A stretch of 64,000 nucleotides of DNA from an uncultured Acetatifactor sp. (GTDB lineage Bacteria; Bacillota; Clostridia; Lachnospirales; Lachnospiraceae): assembly GCA_910589035.1 (NCBI GenBank), contig CAJUSI010000081.1:104012-168011 (forward strand), given 5' to 3'. The notes under the pieces are model-generated. The model saw only the letters and a list, made by a program, of their open reading frames with translations. It was not told the DNA's origin and ran no database searches. Every line of letters begins with the position of its first letter. Within the stretch, counting starts at the first letter, position 1. Below are positions 40,233-49,512 of this stretch, one piece after another. A program made the translations under genes and the position numbers.

Positions 40233-42389
40233 ATGGCTGAAGATTTTAATACGGAAAGCATGCTCGACATGTATCTTTTTGAGAATGGCCAGCTGCTTGA
40301 GAGACTTCAGGAGATGGTACTGGAACAGAAGGATGCGGAATGCTTTGATGAGGACAGCATAAACGAGATATTCCGGACCATGCATACCATCAAGGGCTCT
40401 TCCGGCATCATGATGTTCGACAATATCACGGCTATATCCCATAAGCTCGAGGATGTGTTCTTCTACCTGAGAGAGTCCCATCCTGAGAATGTTCCCCATG
40501 TGGAGCTGGTGGAGCATGTGCTGGAAGTGGAAGATTTCATCTCCAGTGAAATGGAAAAGATCCGCAACGGAGATGCGGTGGACGGTGACCCGGCCGCCAT
40601 TATAGCGGATCTGGACAAATTCCTGGAGAAAATCAAGAACGGCGGACAGGAGGCAGGCGCAGAGCCCGTGCCGGAGAATGTGCATGAGGAGCCGAAGCAT
40701 TTCTACATAGCGCCGGTAGCCACCAGCGCAAGCCGGTTTTATAAGATTTTCATCACCTTTTTCCCGGAGACGGAAATGGCGAATGTCCATGCTTATAAGA
40801 CGGTCTATGCATTGAAGGAAATAGCGGAGGATATTCTGTATTCGCCGGAGGACATTCTCACGGATGAGAAGAGCGGAGAGATCATCATAAAGGAAGGGTT
40901 CCGCATTCTGCTGCAGGCCCAGTGCACCGAGCAGGAGGTGAGGGATCTGATCGGTATCGGCTACGATATCGAAAAGGTGGAAGTCTACGAATGCGACGCG
41001 GAGCAGTTCCTTCTGGGCTTTGATTTCGGCGATCAGCCTTCCGCACCCAAGATCGATCTGGAATCCACTGTGGAGGAAATAGAAGCAAAGCAGGAGGAAG
41101 CCCAGAAAGAGGAGACCGAAAAGAAACCTCCGGAGAAGAAAATCGCACCGGGAGATTTCGTGGTTCAGTCAAAGGAGCCGGGCAAACAGAAGAAGCTGGC
41201 CAAGGATAAACCCAAGGGTGAGAAGGCTTCCTTTATCAGCGTCAATGTCAGCAAGATGGATCAGCTGATGGATCTGATCGGCGAGCTGGTGATTTCGGAA
41301 TCGGTGGTGCTGCAGAGCTCGGATCTGAAGGTTCCCGGGCTGAACCTGGATAACTTTAACAAGGCGGCGGCACAGCTGGCTTCCATTTCCACCGACCTGC
41401 AGAATGTTATCATGTCCATGAGAATGGTGCCCCTGACCAATACCTTCCAGAAGATGAACCGTATTGTGTTCGATGTGTCCAGAAAGCTGGGTAAGGATAT
41501 CGAGTTTGTGATGGTGGGGGACACCACGGAGGTGGACAAGAACATCATTGAGCATATTTCCGATCCCCTGATGCACTTGGTGCGGAATGCCGTGGACCAT
41601 GGAATTGAGCCCAACGAGGACCGCGCCCAGAGCGGAAAGATGGAGAAGGGCAGGGTTACCCTGGCAGCGAAAACCGAGGCGGGCAAGGTGTGGATCAGCG
41701 TGGAGGATAACGGCGCAGGACTCGACAGGGAGAAGATTCTGGCTAAGGCAAGGAGACAGGGGATTCTGGATGACGGCAAGCCGGATGCGGCATATACGGA
41801 TAAGGAGGTCTACCAGTTTATTACTCTTCCCGGATTCTCCACAAACGAAGTGGTCACCGAGTATTCGGGGCGCGGCGTGGGCATGGACGTGGTGGTTCAG
41901 AATATTCAGGCTATCGGCGGTACGCTGGAAATTGACAGCACGCCGGGATTTGGCAGCACTATGAGCCTGAAAATCCCCTTAACGCTGGCCATTATCGACG
42001 GTATCGTCATGGAAGTGGGGACTTCCTCCTTTGTGATGGAGACAGGCGTGATCAAGCGGTTTATCCGTGTGAAAGAAGATATGATGATTCACGAACCCAA
42101 CGGGGACGAATTCGTCATGATACGGGGGGATTGCTACCCGGTGATCCGGCTGGGCAAATGGTATGGCCTGGACGAGTATCAGGAATCGGTGGAGGACGGC
42201 GTTATGCTGATTCTTGAGGTGGAGGACAAGAAGGCCTGCCTGTTGGTCGACAAGCTGGTAGGGAAGCAGGAGATTGTGGTAAAACCGATTCCTTCTTATA
42301 TCAAAAAAGTCAAGGGGCTGTCAGGCTGCACACAGCTTGGGGATGGCAGTATTGCTCTGATATTGGATGCTCCCGGGCTTGTGGAATAA
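40233..42389 (+). CDS. cheA: Chemotaxis histidine kinase CheA
   Basis: A 718-residue kinase with the standard domain order. The Hpt domain has IFRTMHTIKGSSGIM (phospho-His near residue 51). A P2-like region follows (about 165-275), then a charged linker. The dimerisation domain starts near 332 (ISVNVSKMDQLMDLIGELVISES). The ATPase domain contains HLVRNAVDHGIE (about 447), SVEDNGAGLD and GRGVGMDVVVQNI, and a CheW-like domain occupies about 590-718. AAGGAG precedes the ATG. It receives input from the MCP through CheW and phosphorylates CheB and the single-domain receiver. It lies near the centre of the operon. Confidence 0.97.
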   Translation: MAEDFNTESMLDMYLFENGQLLERLQEMVLEQKDAECFDEDSINEIFRTMHTIKGSSGIMMFDNITAISHKLEDVFFYLRESHPENVPHVELVEHVLEVEDFISSEMEKIRNGDAVDGDPAAIIADLDKFLEKIKNGGQEAGAEPVPENVHEEPKHFYIAPVATSASRFYKIFITFFPETEMANVHAYKTVYALKEIAEDILYSPEDILTDEKSGEIIIKEGFRILLQAQCTEQEVRDLIGIGYDIEKVEVYECDAEQFLLGFDFGDQPSAPKIDLESTVEEIEAKQEEAQKEETEKKPPEKKIAPGDFVVQSKEPGKQKKLAKDKPKGEKASFISVNVSKMDQLMDLIGELVISESVVLQSSDLKVPGLNLDNFNKAAAQLASISTDLQNVIMSMRMVPLTNTFQKMNRIVFDVSRKLGKDIEFVMVGDTTEVDKNIIEHISDPLMHLVRNAVDHGIEPNEDRAQSGKMEKGRVTLAAKTEAGKVWISVEDNGAGLDREKILAKARRQGILDDGKPDAAYTDKEVYQFITLPGFSTNEVVTEYSGRGVGMDVVVQNIQAIGGTLEIDSTPGFGSTMSLKIPLTLAIIDGIVMEVGTSSFVMETGVIKRFIRVKEDMMIHEPNGDEFVMIRGDCYPVIRLGKWYGLDEYQESVEDGVMLILEVEDKKACLLVDKLVGKQEIVVKPIPSYIKKVKGLSGCTQLGDGSIALILDAPGLVE

Positions 42390-42419
42390 ATTGTTACAAA
42401 ATGTAAAGAAAGGAACGGT

Positions 42420-42965
42420 GTGTCTATGGATCAAACAAACAGATTGCTGGGGCAGAACGAAGAAAACAGTCCCGATGTAGACCAGTTTGATACGCAAAAG
42501 GGGAAATACATGACCTTTAAATCGGGCTCGGAATATTTTGGTCTGGAAATTCAGTATGTACAGCAAATTATCCAGTTTCAGACAGTCACAAGGATTCCTG
42601 AAACGGAGGATTACATTAAGGGCCTGATCAATCTGCGAGGCAAGATTATACCGGTTGTGGATGTAAGGGCGCGCTTCAAACAGGGACCCTGCGAATATAA
42701 TGACAAGACCTGTATTCTTGTTATTAATGTGAAGTCTACGACGGTGGGGCTGATTGTGGAGCAAATTGCGGAGGTAGTTCAGCTTTCTGAAGAGAATATT
42801 CTGCCTCCCCCCAGTATCGGACGGGCTGACAAGGGACACAACAAATATGTGTACGGTATCGGCAAGGTCGGAAATACCGTAAAACTGCTGTTGGATCCTG
42901 AAAAGCTGTTATATGACGGGGATGCGGAACAGGATAACAAAAATCTAAATAATGATGAAGAATGA
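42420..42965 (+). CDS. cheW: Chemotaxis coupling protein CheW
   Basis: A CheW adaptor of about 180 residues that links receptors to CheA. The core shows YMTFKSGSEYFGLEIQYVQQIIQ, RIPETEDYIKGLINLRGKIIPVVDVRARF and GLIVEQIAEVVQL, all standard. A 25-residue N-terminal extension and an acidic C-terminal tail flank it. The start could be GTG at 42420, which has AAAGGA at good spacing, or ATG at 42426. The MCP gene starts 13 bases after the stop codon. Confidence 0.94.
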   Translation: MSMDQTNRLLGQNEENSPDVDQFDTQKGKYMTFKSGSEYFGLEIQYVQQIIQFQTVTRIPETEDYIKGLINLRGKIIPVVDVRARFKQGPCEYNDKTCILVINVKSTTVGLIVEQIAEVVQLSEENILPPPSIGRADKGHNKYVYGIGKVGNTVKLLLDPEKLLYDGDAEQDNKNLNNDEE

Positions 42966-42978
42966 GAGGTATGGAACA

Positions 42979-44580
42979 ATGAAAGACATGAAGATGAGAA
43001 CAAAGTTGATACTGGGTTTCGCTGTACCTATTCTGCTGACCATTATCACGGTGCTGTTGGGCGTATTTATCACAAAATACGCCGTCTCTACCATCAGTAC
43101 CATGAACGAGGAGGGAGCGCAGGGGATATCCGAGGGATTGGACCAGCTGGTCACTTCCATCAGTCAGCTGAACGAAGACGGCGCCACGGGCATCAATGAG
43201 GAACTGATGAAGTTAAGCGAGCTGAGCGAAAGCGAGCGCAACAAGCTGATGGAGTTTGTCAACTCCGGAAAGGACAACAGAGTTACCATCCTGAAACAAT
43301 ATGGGGAGCAGCTGAAGGCATATGTCGAGGAAGGAAAGGATGAAAGAGTCTCCACTTTGGAGAGAACCATGAGTATTTCCAACATCATCAATTTGGTGCT
43401 TCTGTTTGTTTCCGTTGTAATTACTATTTTCATTGGTTCCGTCCTGATCAAGGCCATCGCGCGTTCTGTGAAGCAGCTGTCGGATGCGGCCAGGGAAATT
43501 GCTCTGGGACGTGTCAGCAATCTTGAGCTGCAGAAGTATGCCAATGATGAATTCGGCGACTTGGTGGATGAATATACCAAAGTGATCAGCAATATCAAAT
43601 ACCAGGCAAATATTGCCGAGGAGGTATCCAACGGAAATCTGACCATTACGGTCAACCCCGCCTCCTCCGAGGATGTATTGGGTAATTCTCTGAAGAAGCT
43701 GGTGGAGGACAACCTGAATGCACTGTCCAATATCAGTGATGCGGGTTCCCAGGTTACCGTAAGCTCTTCCCAGGTGGCAAGCGCAAGCCAGGCGCTGGCA
43801 CAGGGTTCTACACAGCAGGCCAGCGCAATCGAAGAGATTACGGCTTCTATCGATGAAATCGCTGAGAAGACCAGGCAGAACGCAGAGCAGGCAAATTCCG
43901 CAGCCGGTCTGGTGGAGCGTGCCATTGAAGATGTGAAGAAGGGCAATACGCAGATGCAGAACATGGTATCCGCCATGGAAGACATCAATGTATCCTCCGA
44001 AAGCATCTCCAAGATCATCAAGACCATTCAGGATATTGCGTTCCAGACCAATATTCTTGCCCTGAATGCGGCTGTTGAGGCTGCAAGGGCAGGCGAGGCA
44101 GGAAAGGGCTTTGCGGTGGTGGCAGAAGAGGTGAGAAGCCTTGCGGCAAAGAGCCAGGAAGCGGCGGAGGAGACGGCAGAACTGATCGAAGATTCCATCG
44201 GAAAGGTGAATGCGGGCTCCAAGATTGCGGACGACACGGCGAAGGCCATGGAAGAGATTACCAGGGTGGTTCAGGACAGCGAAATTATCATCAACGGCAT
44301 TGCGGAATCCTCCAATTATCAGGCAACTGCAGTGGCACAGATCGAGCAGGCGATCAGCCAGGTATCCCAGGTGGTACAGACCAACTCTGCTACCAGTGAA
44401 GAGTGTGCCGCGGCCAGCGAGGAGCTGTCCAATCAGGCATCCAGAATGCGCGAAATGCTTTCCATTTACAATCTGGGCAATGGAAGTGCTGCTTCCAAGA
44501 GCTCTTCGGGATATTCCGCTTCCACATCCAATGCGAACGAGCAGGTAATCTCTCTTGGAGACGGATTTGGCAAGTATTGA
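42979..44580 (+). CDS. Methyl-accepting chemotaxis protein
   Basis: A 533-residue transmembrane chemoreceptor. Helix one is ILGFAVPILLTIITVLLGVFI and helix two is INLVLLFVSVVITIFIGSVLI. Between them is an unusually small extracellular part of about 100 residues, largely coiled-coil (ISQLNEDGATGINEELMKLSEL), so it may sense through partners or membrane state. HAMP follows, then the signalling domain with the invariant hairpin IIKTIQDIAFQTNILALNAA and EAARAGEAGKGFAVVAEEVR. ATG at 42979 is chosen because GAGAGG precedes it and it does not overlap cheW. A terminator ends the operon. Confidence 0.93.
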   Translation: MKDMKMRTKLILGFAVPILLTIITVLLGVFITKYAVSTISTMNEEGAQGISEGLDQLVTSISQLNEDGATGINEELMKLSELSESERNKLMEFVNSGKDNRVTILKQYGEQLKAYVEEGKDERVSTLERTMSISNIINLVLLFVSVVITIFIGSVLIKAIARSVKQLSDAAREIALGRVSNLELQKYANDEFGDLVDEYTKVISNIKYQANIAEEVSNGNLTITVNPASSEDVLGNSLKKLVEDNLNALSNISDAGSQVTVSSSQVASASQALAQGSTQQASAIEEITASIDEIAEKTRQNAEQANSAAGLVERAIEDVKKGNTQMQNMVSAMEDINVSSESISKIIKTIQDIAFQTNILALNAAVEAARAGEAGKGFAVVAEEVRSLAAKSQEAAEETAELIEDSIGKVNAGSKIADDTAKAMEEITRVVQDSEIIINGIAESSNYQATAVAQIEQAISQVSQVVQTNSATSEECAAASEELSNQASRMREMLSIYNLGNGSAASKSSSGYSASTSNANEQVISLGDGFGKY

Positions 44581-44645
44581 TTTCATGCTATCCGAAATCA
44601 CAATTCTATAAAACAGGATCCATAAGAGGATACTTTTATCTGAAA

Positions 44646-44680
44646 AGGGCGCTGTGCAGTCTATCTGCGGCGCTCTTTTT
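44646..44680 (+). terminator. Terminator of chemotaxis operon
   Basis: A GC-rich stem (GGGCGCTGTGCAG with CTGCGGCGCTC, one bulge) is followed by TTTTTG, 65 bases after the MCP stop codon. Confidence 0.8.
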
Positions 44681-44691
44681 GTAAGCAAATC

Positions 44692-44720
44692 TTGATAATG
44701 TGCCTGTGCTATGTTAGAAT
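44692..44720 (+). promoter_or_regulatory. Sigma-A promoter for debranching enzyme gene
   Basis: TTGATA, a 17-base spacer and TAGAAT lie 43 bases upstream of the start codon at 44764. Confidence 0.7.
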
Positions 44721-44763
44721 AAAAGAACGTGATTTTAAAACATACTTTTCGGGAGGAATCGAC

Positions 44764-46899
44764 ATGGAGTTTATACAGCATAAACCGCAAAGAGGTGTAA
44801 AATTACAGCCGTTGGACATCATAGATGGTTTTATGGTGAGGCCGGGTTTCTTCAGCAGGGATGGCGCGGTGGCATCCAGCAATGGGGTTAGCTTTACCAT
44901 TCACTCTCTCGGAGCTACGAGCTGTACCCTGCTGCTTTTCCGCCCCCAGGAGAAGGAACCATATGCGAGGCTGAGATTTCCGGACACCTATCGAATAGGA
45001 AACACATACTCCATGCTGGTATTCGGCCTGCACATTGAGGAGTTTGAGTATGCATTTCAGCTTGACGGCCCCTATAATAAGAAGGAAGGGCTGCTTTTTG
45101 ACAAAAACAATATTCTGCTGGATCCATACGCCAGGGCTGTAACGGGACAGAGGAACTGGGGAGAGCGTCCGGAGGGCGGCGGAGATTTCGTGTATCACGC
45201 AAGAGTCGTGGAGAATAATTTTGACTGGGGAAAGAACCGGCAGCTTGAGACTCCCCTGGAGGATCTGATTATCTATGAAATGCATGTGAGAGGATTTACA
45301 AAGGACAAATCCTCCGGAGTGACGGCCAGGGGGACTTATGAGGGACTGCGTCAGAAGATTCCCTATCTGAAGGATTTGGGAGTCAACGCCGTGGAGCTGA
45401 TGCCGATTTTTGAATTTGACGAGATGGAAAATGCCAGAATTGTGGACGGAGTACAGCTCTATAATTACTGGGGCTATAATACGGTCTGCTTCTTTGCGCC
45501 CAATACGGGCTATTCTTCCGTGGTGGAGCATAATCATGAGGGGGACGAGCTGAAGCAGCTGATTTACGAGCTGAAGGAGAACGGGATCAGCGTCATTCTG
45601 GATGTGGTATTCAACCATACGGCGGAGGGAAATGAGGACGGCCCCTGTTTTTCCTTTAAAGGAATCGACAATAATATCTATTATATTCTCACACCGGAGG
45701 GAGAGTACTATAATTTCAGCGGCTGCGGCAACGCTCTTAACGGCAATCATCCCATGACACGCAGATTTATCATCGACTGCCTCCGCTACTGGGTGACAGA
45801 GTACAGGGTGGACGGCTTCCGCTTTGATCTGGCATCCATTCTCACCCGGGACCAGAAAGGACAGCCCATGGCGGAACCGCCGATTATACAGGAGATAGCT
45901 TATGATTCCATATTGGGAAATACGATTTTAATTGCCGAGGCATGGGATGCGGCAGGACTGTACCAGGTGGGGAATTTCCCGGCATATAACAGATGGTCGG
46001 AGTGGAACGGAAGATACCGGGACGACATGCGCCGTTTCCTGAAGGGGGACGAGGGTATGGGAGGAGCAGCTCTCACCAGGATCACAGGCTCCAGAGATCT
46101 GTACGATCCCATGAAGCGCGGCCAGAATGCCTCCGTAAATTTCCTGACCTGCCATGACGGATTCACAATGTATGATTTATATTCCTACAATATGAAGCAC
46201 AATGAGAAAAACGGCTGGAATAACACGGATGGGGACAACAACGGCAACAGCTGGAACTGCGGGCAGGAAGGGGAAACCGATGACCCCAGGATCGAGACGC
46301 TGCGCCGCCGTATGGTGAAAAATGCATTTGTAGCCCTGATGTGCAGCAGGGGGCCAGTTATGTTCTATGCAGGGGATGAATTCTGCAATACGCAGTTTGG
46401 CAATAACAATGCGTATTGCCAGGATAATATTATTTCCTGGCTGGATTGGAGGAGACTGGAGGATTATCAGGAAATACATGATTTCTTCCGCTACATGATT
46501 GGATTCCGTAAAAAGCACACCGTTGTCAGAAAGACCACAAAGGAGGCTTCCTGCGGATTTCCGGATATCAGCATTCATAACGGTTATCCGTGGAATGGGG
46601 GCACCAATTACACTACCAGGCTGATAGGGATCATGTACGCGGGAAGGGATGAGTCCGATACAGGGGACGATATTGTATTTTATGGGATGAATGCGTACTG
46701 GGAACCGCTGGAAATGCAGCTTCCAAGCCTTCCGAAGGGACTGCGGTGGAGGGTCTGTGTAAACACTTATGTGGAATATGAAGACGGCAAAGATATTGAA
46801 AGCGATACGGATTTTCAGTTCGGAAGCAAGATTAAGGTTCCTCCCCGGAGTGCAGTGGTTTTAGTGGCTGAAAAGGACGCACAGGAGAACGAAAAATGA
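44764..46899 (+). CDS. Glycogen debranching enzyme/isoamylase-type GH13 protein (GlgX-like)
   Basis: A 711-residue cytoplasmic GH13 enzyme that should cleave alpha-1,6 branches in glycogen or limit dextrins. An N-terminal CBM48-like beta domain (VSFTIHSLGATSCTLLLF) is followed by the catalytic barrel. Key sites are DVVFNHTAEG, DGFRFDLASIL (nucleophile Asp near 353), LIAEAWDAAG (acid Glu near 392) and FLTCHDGFTMYDL (third Asp near 464). The YNYWGYNTVCFFAPN segment is typical of GlgX/isoamylase. GGGAGG precedes the ATG. No other glycogen genes are adjacent. The downstream subtilase gene follows closely, possibly by chance. Confidence 0.92.
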   Translation: MEFIQHKPQRGVKLQPLDIIDGFMVRPGFFSRDGAVASSNGVSFTIHSLGATSCTLLLFRPQEKEPYARLRFPDTYRIGNTYSMLVFGLHIEEFEYAFQLDGPYNKKEGLLFDKNNILLDPYARAVTGQRNWGERPEGGGDFVYHARVVENNFDWGKNRQLETPLEDLIIYEMHVRGFTKDKSSGVTARGTYEGLRQKIPYLKDLGVNAVELMPIFEFDEMENARIVDGVQLYNYWGYNTVCFFAPNTGYSSVVEHNHEGDELKQLIYELKENGISVILDVVFNHTAEGNEDGPCFSFKGIDNNIYYILTPEGEYYNFSGCGNALNGNHPMTRRFIIDCLRYWVTEYRVDGFRFDLASILTRDQKGQPMAEPPIIQEIAYDSILGNTILIAEAWDAAGLYQVGNFPAYNRWSEWNGRYRDDMRRFLKGDEGMGGAALTRITGSRDLYDPMKRGQNASVNFLTCHDGFTMYDLYSYNMKHNEKNGWNNTDGDNNGNSWNCGQEGETDDPRIETLRRRMVKNAFVALMCSRGPVMFYAGDEFCNTQFGNNNAYCQDNIISWLDWRRLEDYQEIHDFFRYMIGFRKKHTVVRKTTKEASCGFPDISIHNGYPWNGGTNYTTRLIGIMYAGRDESDTGDDIVFYGMNAYWEPLEMQLPSLPKGLRWRVCVNTYVEYEDGKDIESDTDFQFGSKIKVPPRSAVVLVAEKDAQENEK

Positions 46900-46950
46900 A
46901 ATTCTGCATAGAATATGGTGAGAGTATCAGACATTTCGAGGTTTTGCCGT

Positions 46951-48669
46951 ATGGATTGCAGGGAGAAAATACTTTCCGAGGATTACTTTGATGTGATCAC
47001 GGAGTTTCCGGTACAGATTCTGAACCGGGACATATTGGATTTATGCTATCTGAATGTGGATAATCTTTATTATATTGTATATATTGATAAGGCGGAGATA
47101 TCAAACGCGGACGATTATCTCTATACCTATAAGGGGATTCCGAAGTTGTACGGTCTGATGCAGGGGGAAGAGGCTGAGAGGGGGTTTGACCCAAACAGCC
47201 TGATTGTCAGCGGCATTACCCAGGTGCAGAGAGCTCCGTTAAGCCTGACCGGGCGCGGCGCGGTGATCTGCTTTATCGATACGGGAATCGACTATACCAA
47301 TGCGGCGTTTCGGGACAGTGAGGGAAACAGCCGCATTCTGGCTATCTGGGATCAGACCATCCAGAGCGGAAATCCGCCGGAGGGTTTATATTTCGGGACA
47401 GAATATTCCAGGGAGGAGATTAATCGGGCGCTTCAGGCGGAAGAACCCTACGATGTGGTGCCCAGCAGGGACGAAATAGGCCACGGCAGTGCCATGGCCA
47501 GCGTGGCAGCGGGGAGCAGGCTGGGCAATGGTGTAAGCTTTCTGGGGGCGGCGCCCGATGCGGATATCGTGGTGGTAAAGCTGAAGCAGGCGAAGGAGTT
47601 TCTGCGGAATTTCTATATGGTGCCTCCGGGGGTCCCGGCCTACGAGGAGACGGATATCATGCTTGGGGTGCAGTACGCAGACCGCTTTGCCAGGCAGTTC
47701 CGCAGGCCGGTGATCATCTGTCTGGGGATTGGGACAAACTACGGAGATCATGCCGGGAGCGCGCCTCTTCCCAGCTATTTGGATGCCGTTGCCTACAGAC
47801 GCAGCCGGGCCGTGGTGGTGTGCGGCGGCAACGAGGGTAATGCAGGCCATCATTTTCAGGGATATCTGCAGACGCCCGGCAGGGCGGGAAGCACGGGAAG
47901 TGTGCCTGTGGAAGTGCGGGTGGCGGACAACGTGGAAGGGTTCCTGCTGGAATTGTGGGGGAATGTGCCGGATGTATTCACCATATCGGTACGCTCTCCC
48001 GGCGGGGAGACAATCCCCCCCATAAGGCTGGGAATACAGGGCAGCATCAATTATGGATTCGTCTACGAGCGCACCAGAATTACCATAGCCGGAACCCTGG
48101 CGGAGCCTGCCTCCGGGGAGGAAGTGGTGGTGCTGCGGGTATCGCTTCCCACGCCGGGGATATGGACCTTTCAGGTGGAGGCGGTGGGGAATTCTCACAA
48201 CGGAACCTTTCACATGTGGCTTCCTATTACCCAGTTTATGAATGGGACGGTGCAGTTTCTGGAGGCCACGCCCTATATTACTTTGACGGAGCCCGCCATG
48301 GCCAGGGACGTGATCAGTGTATCCACCTACAATGCCGCCAACAACAGCTTCTACATTGACTCCGGCAGAGGATTTACCAGAACCGGCGGAGTAAATCCGG
48401 ATTTCGCGGCTCCCGGCGTCAATATTTCCACCATCCGGGGCAGGGAGACGGGAAGCTCCCTGGCCGCCGCCATCACTGCCGGCGCCGTGGCCCAGTTCAT
48501 GCAATGGGCGGTGGTAGAGGGAAACAACCAGACGGTAGCCGGCAGGGAGATCAAGAATTACTTTATCAGGGGTGCTTCCAGAAGCTTCGATATGACATTT
48601 CCGAACCGGGAGTGGGGGTATGGACGGCTGAACGTGGTGGGGACGTTTGATGCGCTGATTGGGGTGTGA
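46951..48669 (+). CDS. Subtilisin-like S8 family serine peptidase (Csp-like)
   Basis: A 572-residue subtilase. The N-terminus MDCREKILSEDYFDVITEFP is the short prodomain-like start shared by clostridial Csp-related proteases, and GAGG at nine-base spacing supports ATG 46951. Catalytic Asp is in CFIDTGIDYTN (about 110), His in GHGSAMASVAAG (about 178) and Ser in GSSLAAAITAGAVAQF (about 501). A beta-rich insertion of about 140 residues between His and Ser resembles the jelly-roll of CspB. There is no clear signal peptide, so it may act in spores or at the membrane. Its last 52 bases are repeated at 53579-53630. Confidence 0.92.
   Translation: MDCREKILSEDYFDVITEFPVQILNRDILDLCYLNVDNLYYIVYIDKAEISNADDYLYTYKGIPKLYGLMQGEEAERGFDPNSLIVSGITQVQRAPLSLTGRGAVICFIDTGIDYTNAAFRDSEGNSRILAIWDQTIQSGNPPEGLYFGTEYSREEINRALQAEEPYDVVPSRDEIGHGSAMASVAAGSRLGNGVSFLGAAPDADIVVVKLKQAKEFLRNFYMVPPGVPAYEETDIMLGVQYADRFARQFRRPVIICLGIGTNYGDHAGSAPLPSYLDAVAYRRSRAVVVCGGNEGNAGHHFQGYLQTPGRAGSTGSVPVEVRVADNVEGFLLELWGNVPDVFTISVRSPGGETIPPIRLGIQGSINYGFVYERTRITIAGTLAEPASGEEVVVLRVSLPTPGIWTFQVEAVGNSHNGTFHMWLPITQFMNGTVQFLEATPYITLTEPAMARDVISVSTYNAANNSFYIDSGRGFTRTGGVNPDFAAPGVNISTIRGRETGSSLAAAITAGAVAQFMQWAVVEGNNQTVAGREIKNYFIRGASRSFDMTFPNREWGYGRLNVVGTFDALIGV
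48615..48666 (+). repeat. Direct repeat: functional 3' end of subtilase gene
   Basis: This stretch encodes YGRLNVVGTFDALIGV at the end of the S8 peptidase. A copy at 53579-53630 matches at 50 of 52 positions. The two copies bracket the 4.9-kb accessory island. Confidence 0.85.
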
Positions 48670-48756
48670 AATGTATAGTGCCCCTGTCTTAAGTTATGGG
48701 AATGAGGTTAAGCTTACATCGTAGAATTTACTCTGGGGAAATTTATAAAATTCGTA

Positions 48757-48797
48757 AAATCCCCTTTCAGTACAAGAAAGCTGAAAGGGGATTTTTC
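48757..48797 (+). terminator. Rho-independent terminator after subtilase
   Basis: A 14-bp perfect stem, AAATCCCCTTTCAG with CTGAAAGGGGATTT, and a 10-nt loop are followed by TTC. It is strong and nearly symmetric. Confidence 0.85.
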
Positions 48798-48831
48798 ATG
48801 CTATAAACAAAATTTCTTATTTCCGCTTGAC

Positions 48832-48878
48832 ATGTGTAAGAAAAAATGCAAGAGTATGTGTAAAGAAAAATGCAGAAG
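48832..48878 (+). promoter_or_regulatory. Tandem 24-bp direct repeats upstream of AbiEi-like gene
   Basis: ATGTGTAAGAAAAAATGCA at 48832 is repeated as ATGTGTAAAGAAAAATGCA at 48856, a 24-base period. A TTGACA lies at 48827-48832. The position just before the start codon fits an operator for autoregulation by the AbiEi-like HTH protein. Confidence 0.5.
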
Positions 48879-48890
48879 CGAGGATTCATT

Positions 48891-49478
48891 ATGAGAAAAA
48901 GCGTCTGTGAAAAATTAGAGAACTATTCTGGGTACATAGGGACAAATCAGTTATTAAAAGCAGGCGTTACCAACAGACAGATTGGAACTTTGACAGCGGA
49001 AGGGGCACTGGAGAAAGTCTGCTATGGGTTCTACTGGGTGAACAAAGCGTCCTTTAGAAAGCCAAAAGAATATAAGGCGATAGAGGTCTGCATCAGCGAC
49101 CCGAAAGCGGTCATATGCGCTGACAGCGCCTGCTTTTATCTTGGGCTCATTTCGGCGGAGCCAGCCGTTTTGTCAGCTGCCACCAGCAGGGAGGACAGAA
49201 GAGCCATCAAAATGAATTTCCCTGTCCGCAGGTACTACTTTTCAGAAAGCAATTTTTGGGAAGCCCATCACGTAGTCACAACTGATTTCGGATCCTATCA
49301 GACATTTGACCTTGACAGGAGCGTATGCGACTGCATCCGCTTTCGGAAGAATATAGACACATACATTTTTGACCTGATCATCGAGAGGTACCGTGAACAG
49401 ATGGGCGCACAGGAAAAAAGGCTGCAGGCATATGCCAGGAGGCTGCATGTGCTGAATGAAGTGCAGAAGTATTTCTGA
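48891..49478 (+). CDS. AbiEi-like antitoxin/regulator (type IV TA family)
   Basis: A 195-residue protein. The N-terminal winged helix (LENYSGYIGTNQLLKAGVTNRQIGTLTAEGALEKVCYGFYWV) is the AbiEi antitoxin DNA-binding domain, and the rest (AVICADSACFYLGLI, TFDLDRSVCDCIRFRKNID) matches the conserved C-terminal region of the same family. The ATG at 48891 has GAGG upstream. In classical AbiE the next gene is a nucleotidyltransferase toxin; here it is instead the GHKL/HExxH fusion, 34 bases downstream. The repressor probably controls this pair through the repeats at 48832-48878. Confidence 0.85.
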   Translation: MRKSVCEKLENYSGYIGTNQLLKAGVTNRQIGTLTAEGALEKVCYGFYWVNKASFRKPKEYKAIEVCISDPKAVICADSACFYLGLISAEPAVLSAATSREDRRAIKMNFPVRRYYFSESNFWEAHHVVTTDFGSYQTFDLDRSVCDCIRFRKNIDTYIFDLIIERYREQMGAQEKRLQAYARRLHVLNEVQKYF

Positions 49479-49512
49479 CAATGGCAAAGAGAGGACAGAC
49501 GGGAGGATTTGG

